Below are positions 49,346 to 60,300 of a DNA stretch of 64,000 nucleotides, in pieces. Within the stretch, counting starts at the first letter, position 1. Each line of letters begins with the position of its first letter. The translations under genes and the position numbers were made by a program. The stretch lies in NCBI GenBank assembly GCA_902777275.1, contig CACYTI010000009.1, positions 1-64,000 on the forward strand, read 5' to 3'. The notes beneath the pieces were generated by a model, which saw only the letters and a list, made by a program, of their open reading frames with translations, did not search any database and was not told the origin of the DNA. This DNA comes from an uncultured Ruminococcus sp. Lineage in GTDB: Bacteria > Bacillota > Clostridia > Oscillospirales > Acutalibacteraceae.

Positions 49346-49543
49346 TCTCTCATATACATATTACACAAAATCGAGAAAAAAATCAACCTCTATCAACAAA
49401 TTTTTTTGAAAATTTTTAGATATTTTCACAACTGACCCACTATATATTCTATTTTGAAAATAAATATAACATATTAATGTGACAGAATTGTGACAAAATT
49501 GTAATAACAGCTCGTGAATAAAGAAATATTATTTATAAGCAAA
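49346..49543. other. AT-rich intergenic region
   Basis: Very AT-rich, with words such as GTGTAATAT and TTGATT that could hold the divergent promoter, but no clear gene or consensus promoter. It includes TGTGACAGAATTGTGACAAAATTGT, two TGTGACA direct repeats about 13 bp apart. Confidence 0.4.
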
Positions 49544-49544
49544 A

Positions 49545-49566
49545 CCGCCTTGCAAAAGCAGGGCGG
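49545..49566 (-). terminator. Terminator of the large membrane protein gene
   Basis: CCGCCTTGC (49545-49553) pairs with GCAGGGCGG (49558-49566), with TTTTG following on the minus strand. Confidence 0.75.
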
Positions 49567-49633
49567 CAAAGTAAACCGTTATTGCAGATCGTAATAAGTA
49601 AAAGAGAAATATCAGGGAACGTCAACCGTCGAT

Positions 49634-51358
49634 TTAATATGTCTGTACCTTATAAATCTTATATCCGTCAGGCTCGGAAACAGGCTCATAAACCGCCTGC
49701 TTGCCGTCGGCGCAGTAGTGGGCAGTGAAATACTTCTCTTTTTTGAACACAACGTTGTTGTCGATTATGTAGATCTTCTTTTTGGTGACAACAGCCTCGT
49801 AGATGTTTTCGGGAAGGTTGCGTCTGCGCATTATTTCCGTATTGTGCAAAATTCCGAAGTCGTCAAGGTTATCAAGGTAGTCCTCGCTGAAGCCCCACAT
49901 CGGGTGAATGTAGTTAGTGGTTCCCGTTATGAAGCCCTTTTTGGTGACGGGATCCATAACGTAGTAACAGTCGGGGTTTCGGTCAAGCTCCGAAATCAAA
50001 AAGCGCGTGTCATCCTCCGTTTCCGTTACGGGAGCGGGACCGTTGTAGATGTACAAAAATCCGCTCGCGGCGAGCAGCGCGACTACAACGGCGCAGGAAA
50101 TCAACATATAGCCGTGGTGGGTCCTTATCTTGCCTGCGGGAGCCTCGCGGCGAAGCACCTCAAAGTTGAAGGAATTGAAGAGCATGGCGATCATAAGCAC
50201 CCAAATTCCGTAGGTCAGGTTGTTGCCGCTGTCGTACAGGAAACGCAGAGCAAAGCCCGACAAAAAGCCCACTATAAGGTAGAAGAGCGGGAAAAACGAG
50301 AACCGGTTCTTATGATAAAAGATGAACACCAGCGACGTCAGAACATAAACGGAAATAACGATTATCGACAGGCTAAGCTGCGTCACCTCGGCATAGTTGT
50401 CCTCAAAAACCGCGTAGCTCACGCTGAAAAAGCTTTTGGGATTGTCCTTGAGCTGCATTTGATGAACAGCCTTCAGCGCGAAGGAGTCAAGCCCTGTTTC
50501 CGCGTCGTAATAGCCGTTTTTAAGCAGCTCATAGTCCGCTTCGGTCGTGATACCGACCTCCTTGAACTCCTCGATGTGATCGTCGTAGCTCGGGTACGGG
50601 AGCGAGTTTATCGCGTTCTGAGTCGCGCAATACTCATAATATTCGGAGGATCGCTCTGTCGCGTGGTTGACGGCGTATGAAAACTGATACGCTCCCGCCA
50701 CGAGAGCCGACACTAAAATGAACATCAGCAAGAACGGGCGGAAATACCAGAAGAGCTTGCGGAACGGCAGGCGGTACTTTCTTTTGGCGATCAAATCGCC
50801 GAAGAAAAACGCGACCGCGAATCCGAGCGCCACAAAGAAATAAGCAAAATTCAAAAAAGAGCCGAACACAATTTCAACCACACCGACCCAGCAGGAAAGC
50901 GTGTAGCGCTTTTGGTGGATCGCGAGCAAAACGAGCAAAAAGCCCGCCACGCAAAGCAGCGCGGAGGTGCGCGTGCTGTCTATGCTTGTGTAGTGATCAA
51001 GCGCGAACATTATGTTCAGAATTGCCGAAAAGACAAAAGCCTTTCGCTTGTTGTACTTGTCGGCGAAAACAAAGGTTATGGAGACAAACGCGAAAAATGA
51101 CGCTAAAACCTCAAACAGCACAAAACAGTTGATGGTCGGAAACGCGTACTGCGCTGTGCCGATAAGCATGGCAAGAATATAGTTCACGGAAGAATTTGTG
51201 TAAATGTGAAGCTTGCCTATGGTTATTGAGTTGTAGAAATCCGCCGTTCCCTCATAACTGAACGAGGTAAAAATGACGCACGCCGCCAAAAATATCGCGT
51301 TCAGCACAAAGGCGAACAGAAAACTGCTTTTCCAAACCGTTAAAAACTTCTCTTTCAT
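49634..51358 (-). CDS. Large multi-pass membrane protein, unknown
   Basis: A 574-residue protein with about ten to eleven hydrophobic helices in residues 10-435, a long loop (~240-310) with Tyr-rich sequence, and a C-terminal non-membrane domain of ~135 residues (DRNPDCYYVMDPVTKKGFI, ENIYEAVVTKKKIYII). The layout resembles membrane-bound glycosyltransferases of the GT-C type or polymerases, but motifs such as the DxD in an outer loop are not recognisable. No family is assigned. Monocistronic. Confidence 0.7.
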   Translation of the reverse strand: MKEKFLTVWKSSFLFAFVLNAIFLAACVIFTSFSYEGTADFYNSITIGKLHIYTNSSVNYILAMLIGTAQYAFPTINCFVLFEVLASFFAFVSITFVFADKYNKRKAFVFSAILNIMFALDHYTSIDSTRTSALLCVAGFLLVLLAIHQKRYTLSCWVGVVEIVFGSFLNFAYFFVALGFAVAFFFGDLIAKRKYRLPFRKLFWYFRPFLLMFILVSALVAGAYQFSYAVNHATERSSEYYEYCATQNAINSLPYPSYDDHIEEFKEVGITTEADYELLKNGYYDAETGLDSFALKAVHQMQLKDNPKSFFSVSYAVFEDNYAEVTQLSLSIIVISVYVLTSLVFIFYHKNRFSFFPLFYLIVGFLSGFALRFLYDSGNNLTYGIWVLMIAMLFNSFNFEVLRREAPAGKIRTHHGYMLISCAVVVALLAASGFLYIYNGPAPVTETEDDTRFLISELDRNPDCYYVMDPVTKKGFITGTTNYIHPMWGFSEDYLDNLDDFGILHNTEIMRRRNLPENIYEAVVTKKKIYIIDNNVVFKKEKYFTAHYCADGKQAVYEPVSEPDGYKIYKVQTY

Positions 51359-51639
51359 AATGCGCTGCCCCTGAATCTGTAGTGTGGAGTGTGGAGAGCG
51401 GAGCTTTCGGTTTCCGCGGACGGACGGCAGAGCTTTTGCCGCCGCTGCGTTTTCTCTGTAGTGCGTCTTACGTAAGCTTAACGTTTGCCCGGTATCTGCG
51501 GGAGCCCGCGTGGGGGTCCCCGCAGCACAGGGTCATCAAACATATTTATTTAACGCAACCCGATACAGAGTCCGTATCCGCACCATAATAAACCGAAATC
51601 ATCACTTGTCCTTTGAAACAGCTTTGCTCCGTATGATTA
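51359..51639. other. Intergenic region with palindromes only
   Basis: No gene. It contains CTTACGTAAG (51467-51476), and a hairpin TGCGGG...CCCGCA (51498-51525). It looks like old debris. Confidence 0.4.
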
Positions 51640-53700
51640 TCATTCTTCCGAATAATAGTCCTCGTCGTATGAAGAGCTGCTTTCGCTTGAGCTGCTCTCA
51701 CTTGAACTGCTTTCGGAGCTGCTGCTCTCATCATATGAGCCGGAAGAGGATTTGCTGCCTCTTGAACGGACGATCTTTATTGTCGTACCCTTCTTGACGG
51801 GAGCCGAGCTGTCGGGAGACATGGAGATTATGAAGTCCTCGTCCCATTCGTCGCTGTACTCACGCTCGTCGTAGTTGACCTTGAAGCCCTGTCCTTCGAG
51901 CACTTCAACGGCGTAGTCGTAGAAATAGCCGACTACGTTTTCGGGCACGACTTCTTCGTCCGACTGTGTTTCGGTTTCTTTTGTAGCCTCTGTCGCTTCG
52001 GTCGCAGCGGTAGCTGCCGTGGAATCGGGCTGTGTGGGCGCGACGGTCGTTTCCTGAGTATCCGCCTGTACAGCATCTGTCGGGTTTTCTTCTCCTCCGA
52101 AGGGCAACCAGCCGTTCTGAGCCGCTAACACTCCGAGACCCGCAAGGGCAACCAAAACAGCTAAAACGATCACAACGATTCCGACTATAAAGGTTTTATT
52201 ACGCTTGGTGGGTTCGCGGTCATCTTTATACGGATCGGGCGACTGAGAATAATTATTATTGCCTGATGCCTTTTTCGCGGGAATTGTCGCGGCATACGAA
52301 ATATCGGTTTGCTGCGATTCCGGATCTATGTATTCCATTGAAGGCTCGTCGTCCTCAAAGAAATCGCCGTAATCCTTCTTTTCATTATCATTTTTGCGGG
52401 CACCGAGGTTTCTTCCCTGCACCACGTAATCGTCAAATATGCCGTTGTCAATATAGCTCACATCGGCATTGTTGTCATCGGGCTTAGCAGCGTCCGCTGT
52501 GCCGCCCTCTGCGGCTTCGGCTTTGGCTTCACCGGTTTCCGTTCCGTCAGTCTTTGAATCGGCGGCGCTTTCGGCTGCTTCGGGCTTATCCGCCTCCGCG
52601 TTTTCGGATTTTACGGAATTATCGGATTTATCGGTTTTTTCGGTTTTTTCGGTTTTTTCAGTAACCTCCCCGTCCGCCTTATTCAAAGCGGAGCTGATAG
52701 CCGCTGCCGACGCCGCGATCGCCGCGCCCTTAGCCATAACGGGAGCGGGCTGCTCGGGCTCCGTATCCTGCTTGGGTGCGGGAGCCGGCTCATTACCGTC
52801 AAACGTGAATTCCTCAAACATATTGCTTTCAAACTCGGTGTTTTCGGGCGCGATCACCTGATCTGCGGATTCCTCGCGGATCGGAAGCTCCGCCTTGATC
52901 GCCGCAAGAGCATTCTTGATGTTGCCCGCGTTCTTCCACCTGTTTTTGTTTTTGGGCTGACAGGCTATTACAATTACGCTTTTGAGCTTTTCGCTGCCGC
53001 CCGAGGGAGCGGGAACGGTCGTTGATGAAAAGCGTTTGCTCACCGAAGAGACGCGGTCCGTGGTTTCAAACGGGAGCTTTCCGCCGTTGACCATGGTGTA
53101 CATGATAAGACCGAGCGAGTAGATGTCGGTGGTATAATCGGGCTGCTTGCCCGCCTCCATTTCGGGAGCGAGGAAGGACGGATCCTCGGCGGTTCCCTCA
53201 AAAGCGGTGAAACCTCCGAGAACGAATTTGCCCTTGTTGTTAACAAAGATGTTTTCGGGCTTTAAATTCCCGTGCAGAATATTGTTCTGCTCAAGCTTTT
53301 CCAGTATCTCGCTGATTTGCAGACCGAAATCAACGATTTCGGCGTCGGTGAGCTGTTTGTTTTTCAAGAAGCTCTCGGTGATAGGCTCCGCGTCCGTTGT
53401 AAGCAGATAAAGCGAAATGCTGCTTTTTGCGGGGTTGTTTTCAACCACGGCGTCTATGTAGTTGCTGACGCCGCGAAGCTTAAGCACATTCTTGACAAAT
53501 GCCGCTTCTTCGTTGATCAAATCTACGTTGTCGCTGCTGTAGTTTTCGCCTTCGTAGTTGACGTAAGTGAGAATTGCAGGAACTTTTGAGCCGTCAAACT
53601 CGGTTTTTAAAACCTTGAAGGTAGGATAGCCGCTTGTTTCCGAAACAGGTGAAATAACCTTCCATGATTTAAGCTGTTCGGGTAGCTTTATCTTTGCCAT
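51640..53700 (-). CDS. Membrane pseudokinase with PASTA domain
   Basis: A 686-residue protein laid out like PknB/StkP-type Ser/Thr kinases: kinase-like domain (~10-270), long disordered linker rich in Lys/Glu/Ala, membrane helix (~525-550), Thr-rich extracytoplasmic linker, one PASTA-like domain (~595-650) and a Ser-rich tail ending in SSSSESSSSESSSS and acidic residues. The catalytic residues are all replaced: the beta-3 Lys position reads AILTY (Leu44), HRD reads HGN (143-145), and DFG reads GGF (162-164). The fold is retained (HGNLKPEN, LAPEMEAG, DIYSLGLIMY). It therefore should not phosphorylate, and may sense muropeptides and act as a scaffold. Confidence 0.85.
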   Translation of the reverse strand: MAKIKLPEQLKSWKVISPVSETSGYPTFKVLKTEFDGSKVPAILTYVNYEGENYSSDNVDLINEEAAFVKNVLKLRGVSNYIDAVVENNPAKSSISLYLLTTDAEPITESFLKNKQLTDAEIVDFGLQISEILEKLEQNNILHGNLKPENIFVNNKGKFVLGGFTAFEGTAEDPSFLAPEMEAGKQPDYTTDIYSLGLIMYTMVNGGKLPFETTDRVSSVSKRFSSTTVPAPSGGSEKLKSVIVIACQPKNKNRWKNAGNIKNALAAIKAELPIREESADQVIAPENTEFESNMFEEFTFDGNEPAPAPKQDTEPEQPAPVMAKGAAIAASAAAISSALNKADGEVTEKTEKTEKTDKSDNSVKSENAEADKPEAAESAADSKTDGTETGEAKAEAAEGGTADAAKPDDNNADVSYIDNGIFDDYVVQGRNLGARKNDNEKKDYGDFFEDDEPSMEYIDPESQQTDISYAATIPAKKASGNNNYSQSPDPYKDDREPTKRNKTFIVGIVVIVLAVLVALAGLGVLAAQNGWLPFGGEENPTDAVQADTQETTVAPTQPDSTAATAATEATEATKETETQSDEEVVPENVVGYFYDYAVEVLEGQGFKVNYDEREYSDEWDEDFIISMSPDSSAPVKKGTTIKIVRSRGSKSSSGSYDESSSSESSSSESSSSESSSSYDEDYYSEE

Positions 53701-53839
53701 ATTTTGATTCTCCTTTGTATCAATAATCCATAATTAGCCTATTTTAATTATAATTATCAATATTATAGCACATAGTTTCGGATATTTCCACTGTTTTTTT
53801 GAAAAAATCACGACTGAGCATAATTAATATTACAAAGCG

Positions 53840-56800
53840 TCAGTTTTGAATATCAATCGCTGTGACCTCGTTCAGCGCCACCGAGCAAATCAGGCATTCC
53901 GAAATCTCTAATTCGAGCGTTTGGCGCATCGCCTCGCAGTAGAGCCTGAGCTGCTTTCCGTACAGCTCCGCCAATTTTTGAACGTCGCGCACCCTGTCTG
54001 TTTTGTAGTCCGCTATCACGAGCTTTCCGTTTTCCTCAAACGCGAGGTCAACCGCGCCCTGCATTACTATTTCGTCTCCCGAGTCATCGTAATCCTCCGA
54101 AACGAGCGAGGGATGCACCTTTACCGTGAACCTTTCTTCGCGGTAAACTTTTTCAGACGCGATAATGCGGTCAAACAGCGGGTTGCGCAGGAGCTTTGTC
54201 AAACCTTCTCTGTCAATCAGCTCCGCCTGCTCTCCGAGGAGCGAGCCATCCGAAACGAGCCTCTTTATCTCAGCGTCAATATCCTCTCTCGCGCGCTCAA
54301 AATCGCAGAACTGCAAAAACTGATGGTGAGCGGTGCCGCGCTCGGCGGCGGATTTGTGCTCCCTGCTGAGAAAGACAGGCTTGGCTATTATCTTATCAAA
54401 AATGCTGCTGTCGGCGTGTGAAACGTGAGAAGCGCTGACCTTCTGCGGCAGCCTTGTGGCGGCGGCGTGCGGATAGGTAAAGGATAGGTTCCAGCTCAGG
54501 ATATCGGCGTAATTCTCCTCGGTCACGGGCTTTATCTTCAATTCCTCGGTGTTTTCAGCCGTGTTCTTTTGCTCGGTAAGCTGTTCGGGCGAATTTATCA
54601 GTTTAAAATCCCAATACGGATAGCTCTCACGGAGCGTGATTTGTTCGGCTCCTCCAAGCATATATCCGCGCGAGGACGGGTTCGCAAGCGCGCACATCGT
54701 TATCCAGTCAAGAATGCGTTTGCTGCCCGTGACCGTGTATGGGTCGATTATCGAGCCGAACATAAGCTGCGCCGCCATATCGGAGATATATTTCTCGGCT
54801 TTGGAAACCGTGCCGACAATTATAAGCTTCTCTCTGGCTCGGGTCAGAGCGACATATAGGATCCTCAGCTCCTCGGCAAGCTCGTTTCGCTCGATTTCGA
54901 TTTCTACCGCAAGCCTCGGAAGCGTGTTGTAGCGGCACACTCCCGCCTTGCGCTTTATCCCGAGTCCCGCGTAATTATCTATCAGTACATCGGAGCTGAG
55001 ATCCATTTTGTTGAATTTTTTGGCGCAGCCCGCCAAAAAGCAAACGGGGTATTCAAGGCCCTTTGATTTATGCACGCTCAGCACGCGCACTCCGTTCATC
55101 GCTTCGGCTCCGCCGCCCGAGGCAGACGGCAGCTCAGTGCCGTTTTCGATAACGCGGTCTATATAATAAACGAAGTCCGAAAGCGTTTTAACGCCGCCCG
55201 ACTCATAGCTCCGTGCGAAATGTCTGAGGAGGTTCAGGTTTTTCATCGGGGCGTCTCCTCCGCTGACGGCGCAGGTTATCGCGCCGAGCGAGGTCTGTTC
55301 GAGCACTCTGCCTATCAGCTCGTCAACAGTTGAAACGTAAGCCAAGGAACGCAGCGCCGCAAGCTGCGATACGAACGCCGCCGCCTTCGCGCTTTTTGAG
55401 CCGTAAGCTTTGACAGCCGAGAAAAGCGAGGTGTAGCGGCTGCCCGCGCGTAGCTGAGCTAACTCGTCGGGAGTGAAGCCGTAAACGGGGCTGCAAAGCA
55501 CCGAAAGCAAAGGTATATCTGACGCGGGGTTGTCTATAACGCGGAGAACGTTCAGCATTATTTTGACCTCTGTCGAATCAAATGCGCTTTCCTTTTCCTC
55601 GCTGTACGCGGGAATACCGCAGTTGATCAGAGTTTTGACGATTACTGGCGCCCTGTTTTTAGCGCTGCGCAGCATTACCGCGAAGTCGCCGAAGGTCAGC
55701 CTGCGCTTTTCGTTCCCGTCGGTAACCCTGAAACCGGAAGCCATAAGCTCACGTATCCGCCGCGCTATATAAGACGCTTCCAGCTCCGCATCGGACGAAC
55801 CGCTTCCGAAAACGGTTTTATCAATGACGGCAAGCTCGGTCTCGCAGCCCTCTGCGGCTGTATACGGAAAGCCCGGGTTGAGGTATTCGTCGCGGGTGTA
55901 GTCCATTCGCGCGGTGTCCTTGCATATAAGACGCGAAAAGATAAAATTTACCGTGTCGCAGACCTCCGAACGGCTTCTAAAATTCTTGTCAAGAATTATA
56001 GTTGCGGGATAGGTCGGAGCATTCTCGTCGTAACGGCTGTAGCTTTCCTTTCTGCCCACAAAAATCTGCGGCTTTGCCTGCCTGAAGCCGTAAATGCACT
56101 GCTTTACGTCGCCCACGACAAACAGGTTTGTTTCGTCGCGCGAAACACAGTTGAAAATCAAATTCTGCACATCGTTAACGTCCTGGAACTCGTCCACGAT
56201 GACCGCGTCAAATCTGCTCGAAATCTCATAGCCGCGTTCGGTTTTAATATAGCCCTTTTCCCTGTCGTACTCCGCCAAAAGCTTGACCGTCAGCAGCTCG
56301 ATATCCGAAAAGGTAAGCACGTTCTTTTTGCGTTTAAGCCCGTCGAACCGCTCTATGTATCTTCTTGTGAGCGCGAACAGCACGTCAACCAACCTTTGAA
56401 GCTCCGCGAATTCCTCGCGAGCCTCCTGTGCCGTGCGGCAGAAATACTTTTTGAGCCGGGCGACGGTGTCCTTAACATTCTTACGGTTTGCCGCCGCCGC
56501 AAGCTTTGCCGGGTGATCGGTGTAGCCCTTCGGGGCGCGGAGCATCTTAGCGGAATAGCTGTTTACCGCCTTAACTATCGCGTCCCAGTCGCCGCCGAGC
56601 AGCTTCTCCTGTAGGTTGCGGAAATATATCAGATCGTCCTCGATAACGGGCGCAAGCTTGTCCCTCAGCTTTTGGTCGGACTCCATCAGCTCCTTGAAGG
56701 AGCTTTCGCAGAGGTTGACGCAGTGCGCCGCCGCAGGCAGCGCGTAGTCGATCATTATTTTGCCCCAGATCGAGCTTCTTACATCGGTTTCGCCGTAGCT

Positions 56801-57391
56801 CAAAAGCATATCGTCGAGCCATTGGTCGGGGAAGGGCTGGGTCTCAAGAAAGCTGTGGATCTTAAACACGGTCTCGCGCAGCTTTACGTCGCCGCCCTTG
56901 CCCGAAAAAGCGTCGAGCAGAGCGGAAAAGCCCGCATTTCCGCCGTTGTAAAAATCCTCCATTGCGCCGTCCATCGCGGCGGTTTTCATAAGCTCTATCT
57001 CGCTGCTGTCGGCTATCCGGTAATCCGCCGACACTCCGAGCGCGTGAAAATACTCCCTGACCAAATCTCCGCAAAAGCTGTCGATCGTGCTTATTGAGGC
57101 GGTTCGGAGCAGCTTGCTCTGGCGAATGAGCTGTGAATTGAACGGATCGTTTTCGAGCAGCTTTGAGAGCGACTCTGATATGCGCTGCTTCATCTCGGCA
57201 GCCGCATCGCGCGTAAAGGTCACTACGAGCAGCCTGTCGGCGTCCACGGGGTTATCGTCCGAGGTTATCATGCGGATAACTCTCTCCACCAAAACGGCGG
57301 TTTTGCCCGAGCCAGCCGCCGCCGAAACGAGCACCGAGCCGCCCTGAGCTTCAATCGCGTTTTTTTGCTGAGGCGTCCATTCGCGCGGCAT
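53840..57391 (-). CDS. addA: Helicase-exonuclease AddAB, subunit AddA
   Basis: A 1183-residue UvrD-like helicase with C-terminal RecB-like nuclease. Walker A is SAAAGSGKTAVLVERV (~22-37); helicase motifs include VDEFQDVNDVQ and VFVVG/FRQAKPQIF, and later VHKSKGLEYPVC. The nuclease motif at the C-terminus is KLVIADYKTDRV. It processes double-strand breaks with AddB. The start overlaps the addB stop; an in-frame GTG one codon upstream is an alternative to the ATG at 57391. Confidence 0.96.
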   Translation of the reverse strand: MPREWTPQQKNAIEAQGGSVLVSAAAGSGKTAVLVERVIRMITSDDNPVDADRLLVVTFTRDAAAEMKQRISESLSKLLENDPFNSQLIRQSKLLRTASISTIDSFCGDLVREYFHALGVSADYRIADSSEIELMKTAAMDGAMEDFYNGGNAGFSALLDAFSGKGGDVKLRETVFKIHSFLETQPFPDQWLDDMLLSYGETDVRSSIWGKIMIDYALPAAAHCVNLCESSFKELMESDQKLRDKLAPVIEDDLIYFRNLQEKLLGGDWDAIVKAVNSYSAKMLRAPKGYTDHPAKLAAAANRKNVKDTVARLKKYFCRTAQEAREEFAELQRLVDVLFALTRRYIERFDGLKRKKNVLTFSDIELLTVKLLAEYDREKGYIKTERGYEISSRFDAVIVDEFQDVNDVQNLIFNCVSRDETNLFVVGDVKQCIYGFRQAKPQIFVGRKESYSRYDENAPTYPATIILDKNFRSRSEVCDTVNFIFSRLICKDTARMDYTRDEYLNPGFPYTAAEGCETELAVIDKTVFGSGSSDAELEASYIARRIRELMASGFRVTDGNEKRRLTFGDFAVMLRSAKNRAPVIVKTLINCGIPAYSEEKESAFDSTEVKIMLNVLRVIDNPASDIPLLSVLCSPVYGFTPDELAQLRAGSRYTSLFSAVKAYGSKSAKAAAFVSQLAALRSLAYVSTVDELIGRVLEQTSLGAITCAVSGGDAPMKNLNLLRHFARSYESGGVKTLSDFVYYIDRVIENGTELPSASGGGAEAMNGVRVLSVHKSKGLEYPVCFLAGCAKKFNKMDLSSDVLIDNYAGLGIKRKAGVCRYNTLPRLAVEIEIERNELAEELRILYVALTRAREKLIIVGTVSKAEKYISDMAAQLMFGSIIDPYTVTGSKRILDWITMCALANPSSRGYMLGGAEQITLRESYPYWDFKLINSPEQLTEQKNTAENTEELKIKPVTEENYADILSWNLSFTYPHAAATRLPQKVSASHVSHADSSIFDKIIAKPVFLSREHKSAAERGTAHHQFLQFCDFERAREDIDAEIKRLVSDGSLLGEQAELIDREGLTKLLRNPLFDRIIASEKVYREERFTVKVHPSLVSEDYDDSGDEIVMQGAVDLAFEENGKLVIADYKTDRVRDVQKLAELYGKQLRLYCEAMRQTLELEISECLICSVALNEVTAIDIQN

Positions 57392-60300
57392 CACTCACCG
57401 CCTCCTTCCTCTTTTTCGTTAAGAATTTCAAATACCTCGTCGTTTTTCATTCCCCGCACGTTTACCGGCGTGCTTTGACGGTAGGCGCACACGCTGTCAT
57501 AGGGACAGTATTTGCAGGCGTCTTCGCCGCCCTTTAGCGGAGCCGCGGCAATATCGCCGCCGAACAACTTTTCTCCCATTTGAGCAACGGTATCGTTGAG
57601 CTTGCGGAAGATTTTTCCGAACTGTTCAAGCGTCGCGAGGCTGTCGGACTTCACGCTGTCTCCGTTTTTGATTTTGACGGGTATATATTTCGCGCCCTCC
57701 GATTTATCCATACCCTTAATGACTCGCACGTCATCAAGCAGCAGACCGTTCATTTTGAACCCTTCGCTGATTTTGTTTTCGATCTGCTTTTCTTCAAGCC
57801 CGTCAGCGTTTATATTAGGCACAACGGCGGGCATATACAGAATACCCGCCGGGATGATTTCTCCGTAGCGGCTCTCTCCCCCCTCCCTGATAGAGCAGAG
57901 ATAGAGCAGCATTTGCAGGTTAAGACCGTAGATTATATCGGACAGCTTAAAGGTTTTGGAGCCTGTTTTGTAATCGACTATTCTCAGGTAGCTGCCGCCG
58001 TCGGTGCGCATGACATCGACTCTGTCCACGCTGCCGCAGACCGCGACGTTTTCGCCCGAAGGCAGCTTGACCGTGTAGGCGGGTATATCGCCGCCTATCT
58101 TCAGCTCGCAGTCGGCAACCTCGAAATCGCTTTGGCTCAGCTCGTCGATAAGGTGACGGAGAAGCAGCGCGAGGTTGGAGCACAAAACGTCAAGACGGTA
58201 CAAAAACGACTTGTCCTTTGTCTCGCTTCCTCCGAGATAGCCTTCGAGATATGAGTTGACCTCGGCACGGATAAACTCCGAAAGCTGTTCGTCGTTCATA
58301 ACCGAATATTCGTTTTTAGAATAATTTTTGAAGAACACTTCAAGGATATAGTGAACCATGGTGCCGTATTCCATGGGATTTATCTCGGCTTTTCTGCGCT
58401 CTCGCACCCTCAGACCGTAGCTGCAAAAATACGAAAAGCGGCACTTGCTGAACTTCTCGACCTGAGAGGCTGAGACCGTGAGCCTTTCGCCGAACAGCAG
58501 ACGCGCGTTTTCAGGCTTTTCGATTTTGAACGGGGCACGGTCAAGAGCGCGCTTCACCGCCTCGGCTCCCGAGGCATAGCGCGGATTTTGGCTGAAAAAG
58601 CCGCCGAGTCCTTTCAGCTCGGAAAGACCGTCCGAAAGCGAACGCGCGTATTCCTCAAATGCAGGAGTCAGCGCCAACATAGATTCCTTCCGCTCGTCGT
58701 AGTCGAGCCTCTCGGTGACGGGCAACCTCGGAAAAATTTTCAGCGCTTCGGAAACGATAGACGAAGGCTTCTTCTTTTCGCCCTCCATGCTCACGCAGGG
58801 ATAACTTATGTACAGCTTTTGCGAGGGTGCGGTAACGGCGCAGTAAGCCATGTAGGTTTCAAGCGCCGCGATGTATGAATAATCATCGCTCAGCGGGATA
58901 TCGTTCAAAAGAAGCTGCTTGATCTCATAGTCCGAAAACAGCCCCGAGGAACGCGGCACGGCGGGAAAATCGCCGTCGCAGCAGCCGATAACAAAAGCCG
59001 CTTCAATAGAAGGGTTCCTCACGCGCTGGGCTGTGGTGACGGTGACGCAGTCTATCGTCCGGGGAATTTCAGAAAATTCTATATTAGAAATTTGGAGCGA
59101 AAGCAGCTCGTAATACCGTTCGGCAGACATCGTGCTGCTTCCCACCGCCGCCACTGTTTTGTCAAGGGCTTCCATAAGCAGCGCCCAAACGCGTATCTGC
59201 TCGACTCCCATGTCCTTTTCCCCGCCCGATTCAAGCGCGTCGTACATCTGCGAAAGCGCGTCGGGAGCGTGCAGTGTTTCAAGCAGCTCATAAAGCAAGG
59301 CGGAAATTTCCGCAGCGGTCTTGTCGGCGCAGGCGCGCTTGAACTCGATCAATGGCTCTGCAACGCTTTTGCGCACTCCCTCGGCGACCGCCAAATTCTG
59401 TCTGTCAGCGTCGGTGAATTCGTCGGCAAAGCCGCGCGGATTCTGCGTGAACGGCTCACAGAGCCGTCTTCCGCTGAGGTTCCAGACGTAAACATAATTT
59501 TCAAATGCGCTTATTTCCTCGGCGGTGTGAGTGGTAAGACCCGTTTTTAGCAGCGACAGAAAATCCTCGCGCTCAAAGCCATCGGTGATCAAACGGAAAA
59601 CTGAGTCAATCAAACGGACGGCAGGCATAACAGTGACGTCGCGGCGGTTGTCGGTGAAGAACGGTATTTCGTATTTCTCAAAGGTGACGTCCAAAATGCC
59701 GCGATAATTTTTGTAGTCGCGGCATACTACGGAAATATCTCTGTAGCGCAGCCCTTCCTCCATTACGAGCCGCTTTATGCGCCGTGCGATAAAGGCGCAT
59801 TCGTCGCAGTGATCGTCGGCGCGGTAGACGGTGATATTCTTCGGCACTTCCTCGGAGCATTTGAAGTGACGGCGGTATAAACCGCTCTCCAAGAGCGCGA
59901 GGTCATCGCTCTCAAAGCAGACGGACTCCTCAAGCTTTACGGGAGCCTTGATATCGACAGAATCGCGGCGGGCTATGTCGATAAGCGCGTTCATTGTGTC
60001 ATGGGAAATCTCAAACACCTCGTCGTTCAGCCTGCCCGACGGGTCGAGGGTCAGCGCGACGCTTACCGAGCGGCAGCGCGTGAGCAGAACGCGAATTATT
60101 TCAAGCTGGGGCTTGGTGAAGCCAGAGAACGAATCTATAAAGAGCGCCATATTGCGAAAGATGTCATTATTCTCTAAAAGAATATTTTTCAGCCGTCCCA
60201 AATTGTCGAGCGGGTCAACATAGCTTTGAGAGAGCATGGCGTCGAACGCGTCCAGCACTAAAGCGGTTTCGTTAAGCTTGATTTTCAAAGTTTCGTCGCT

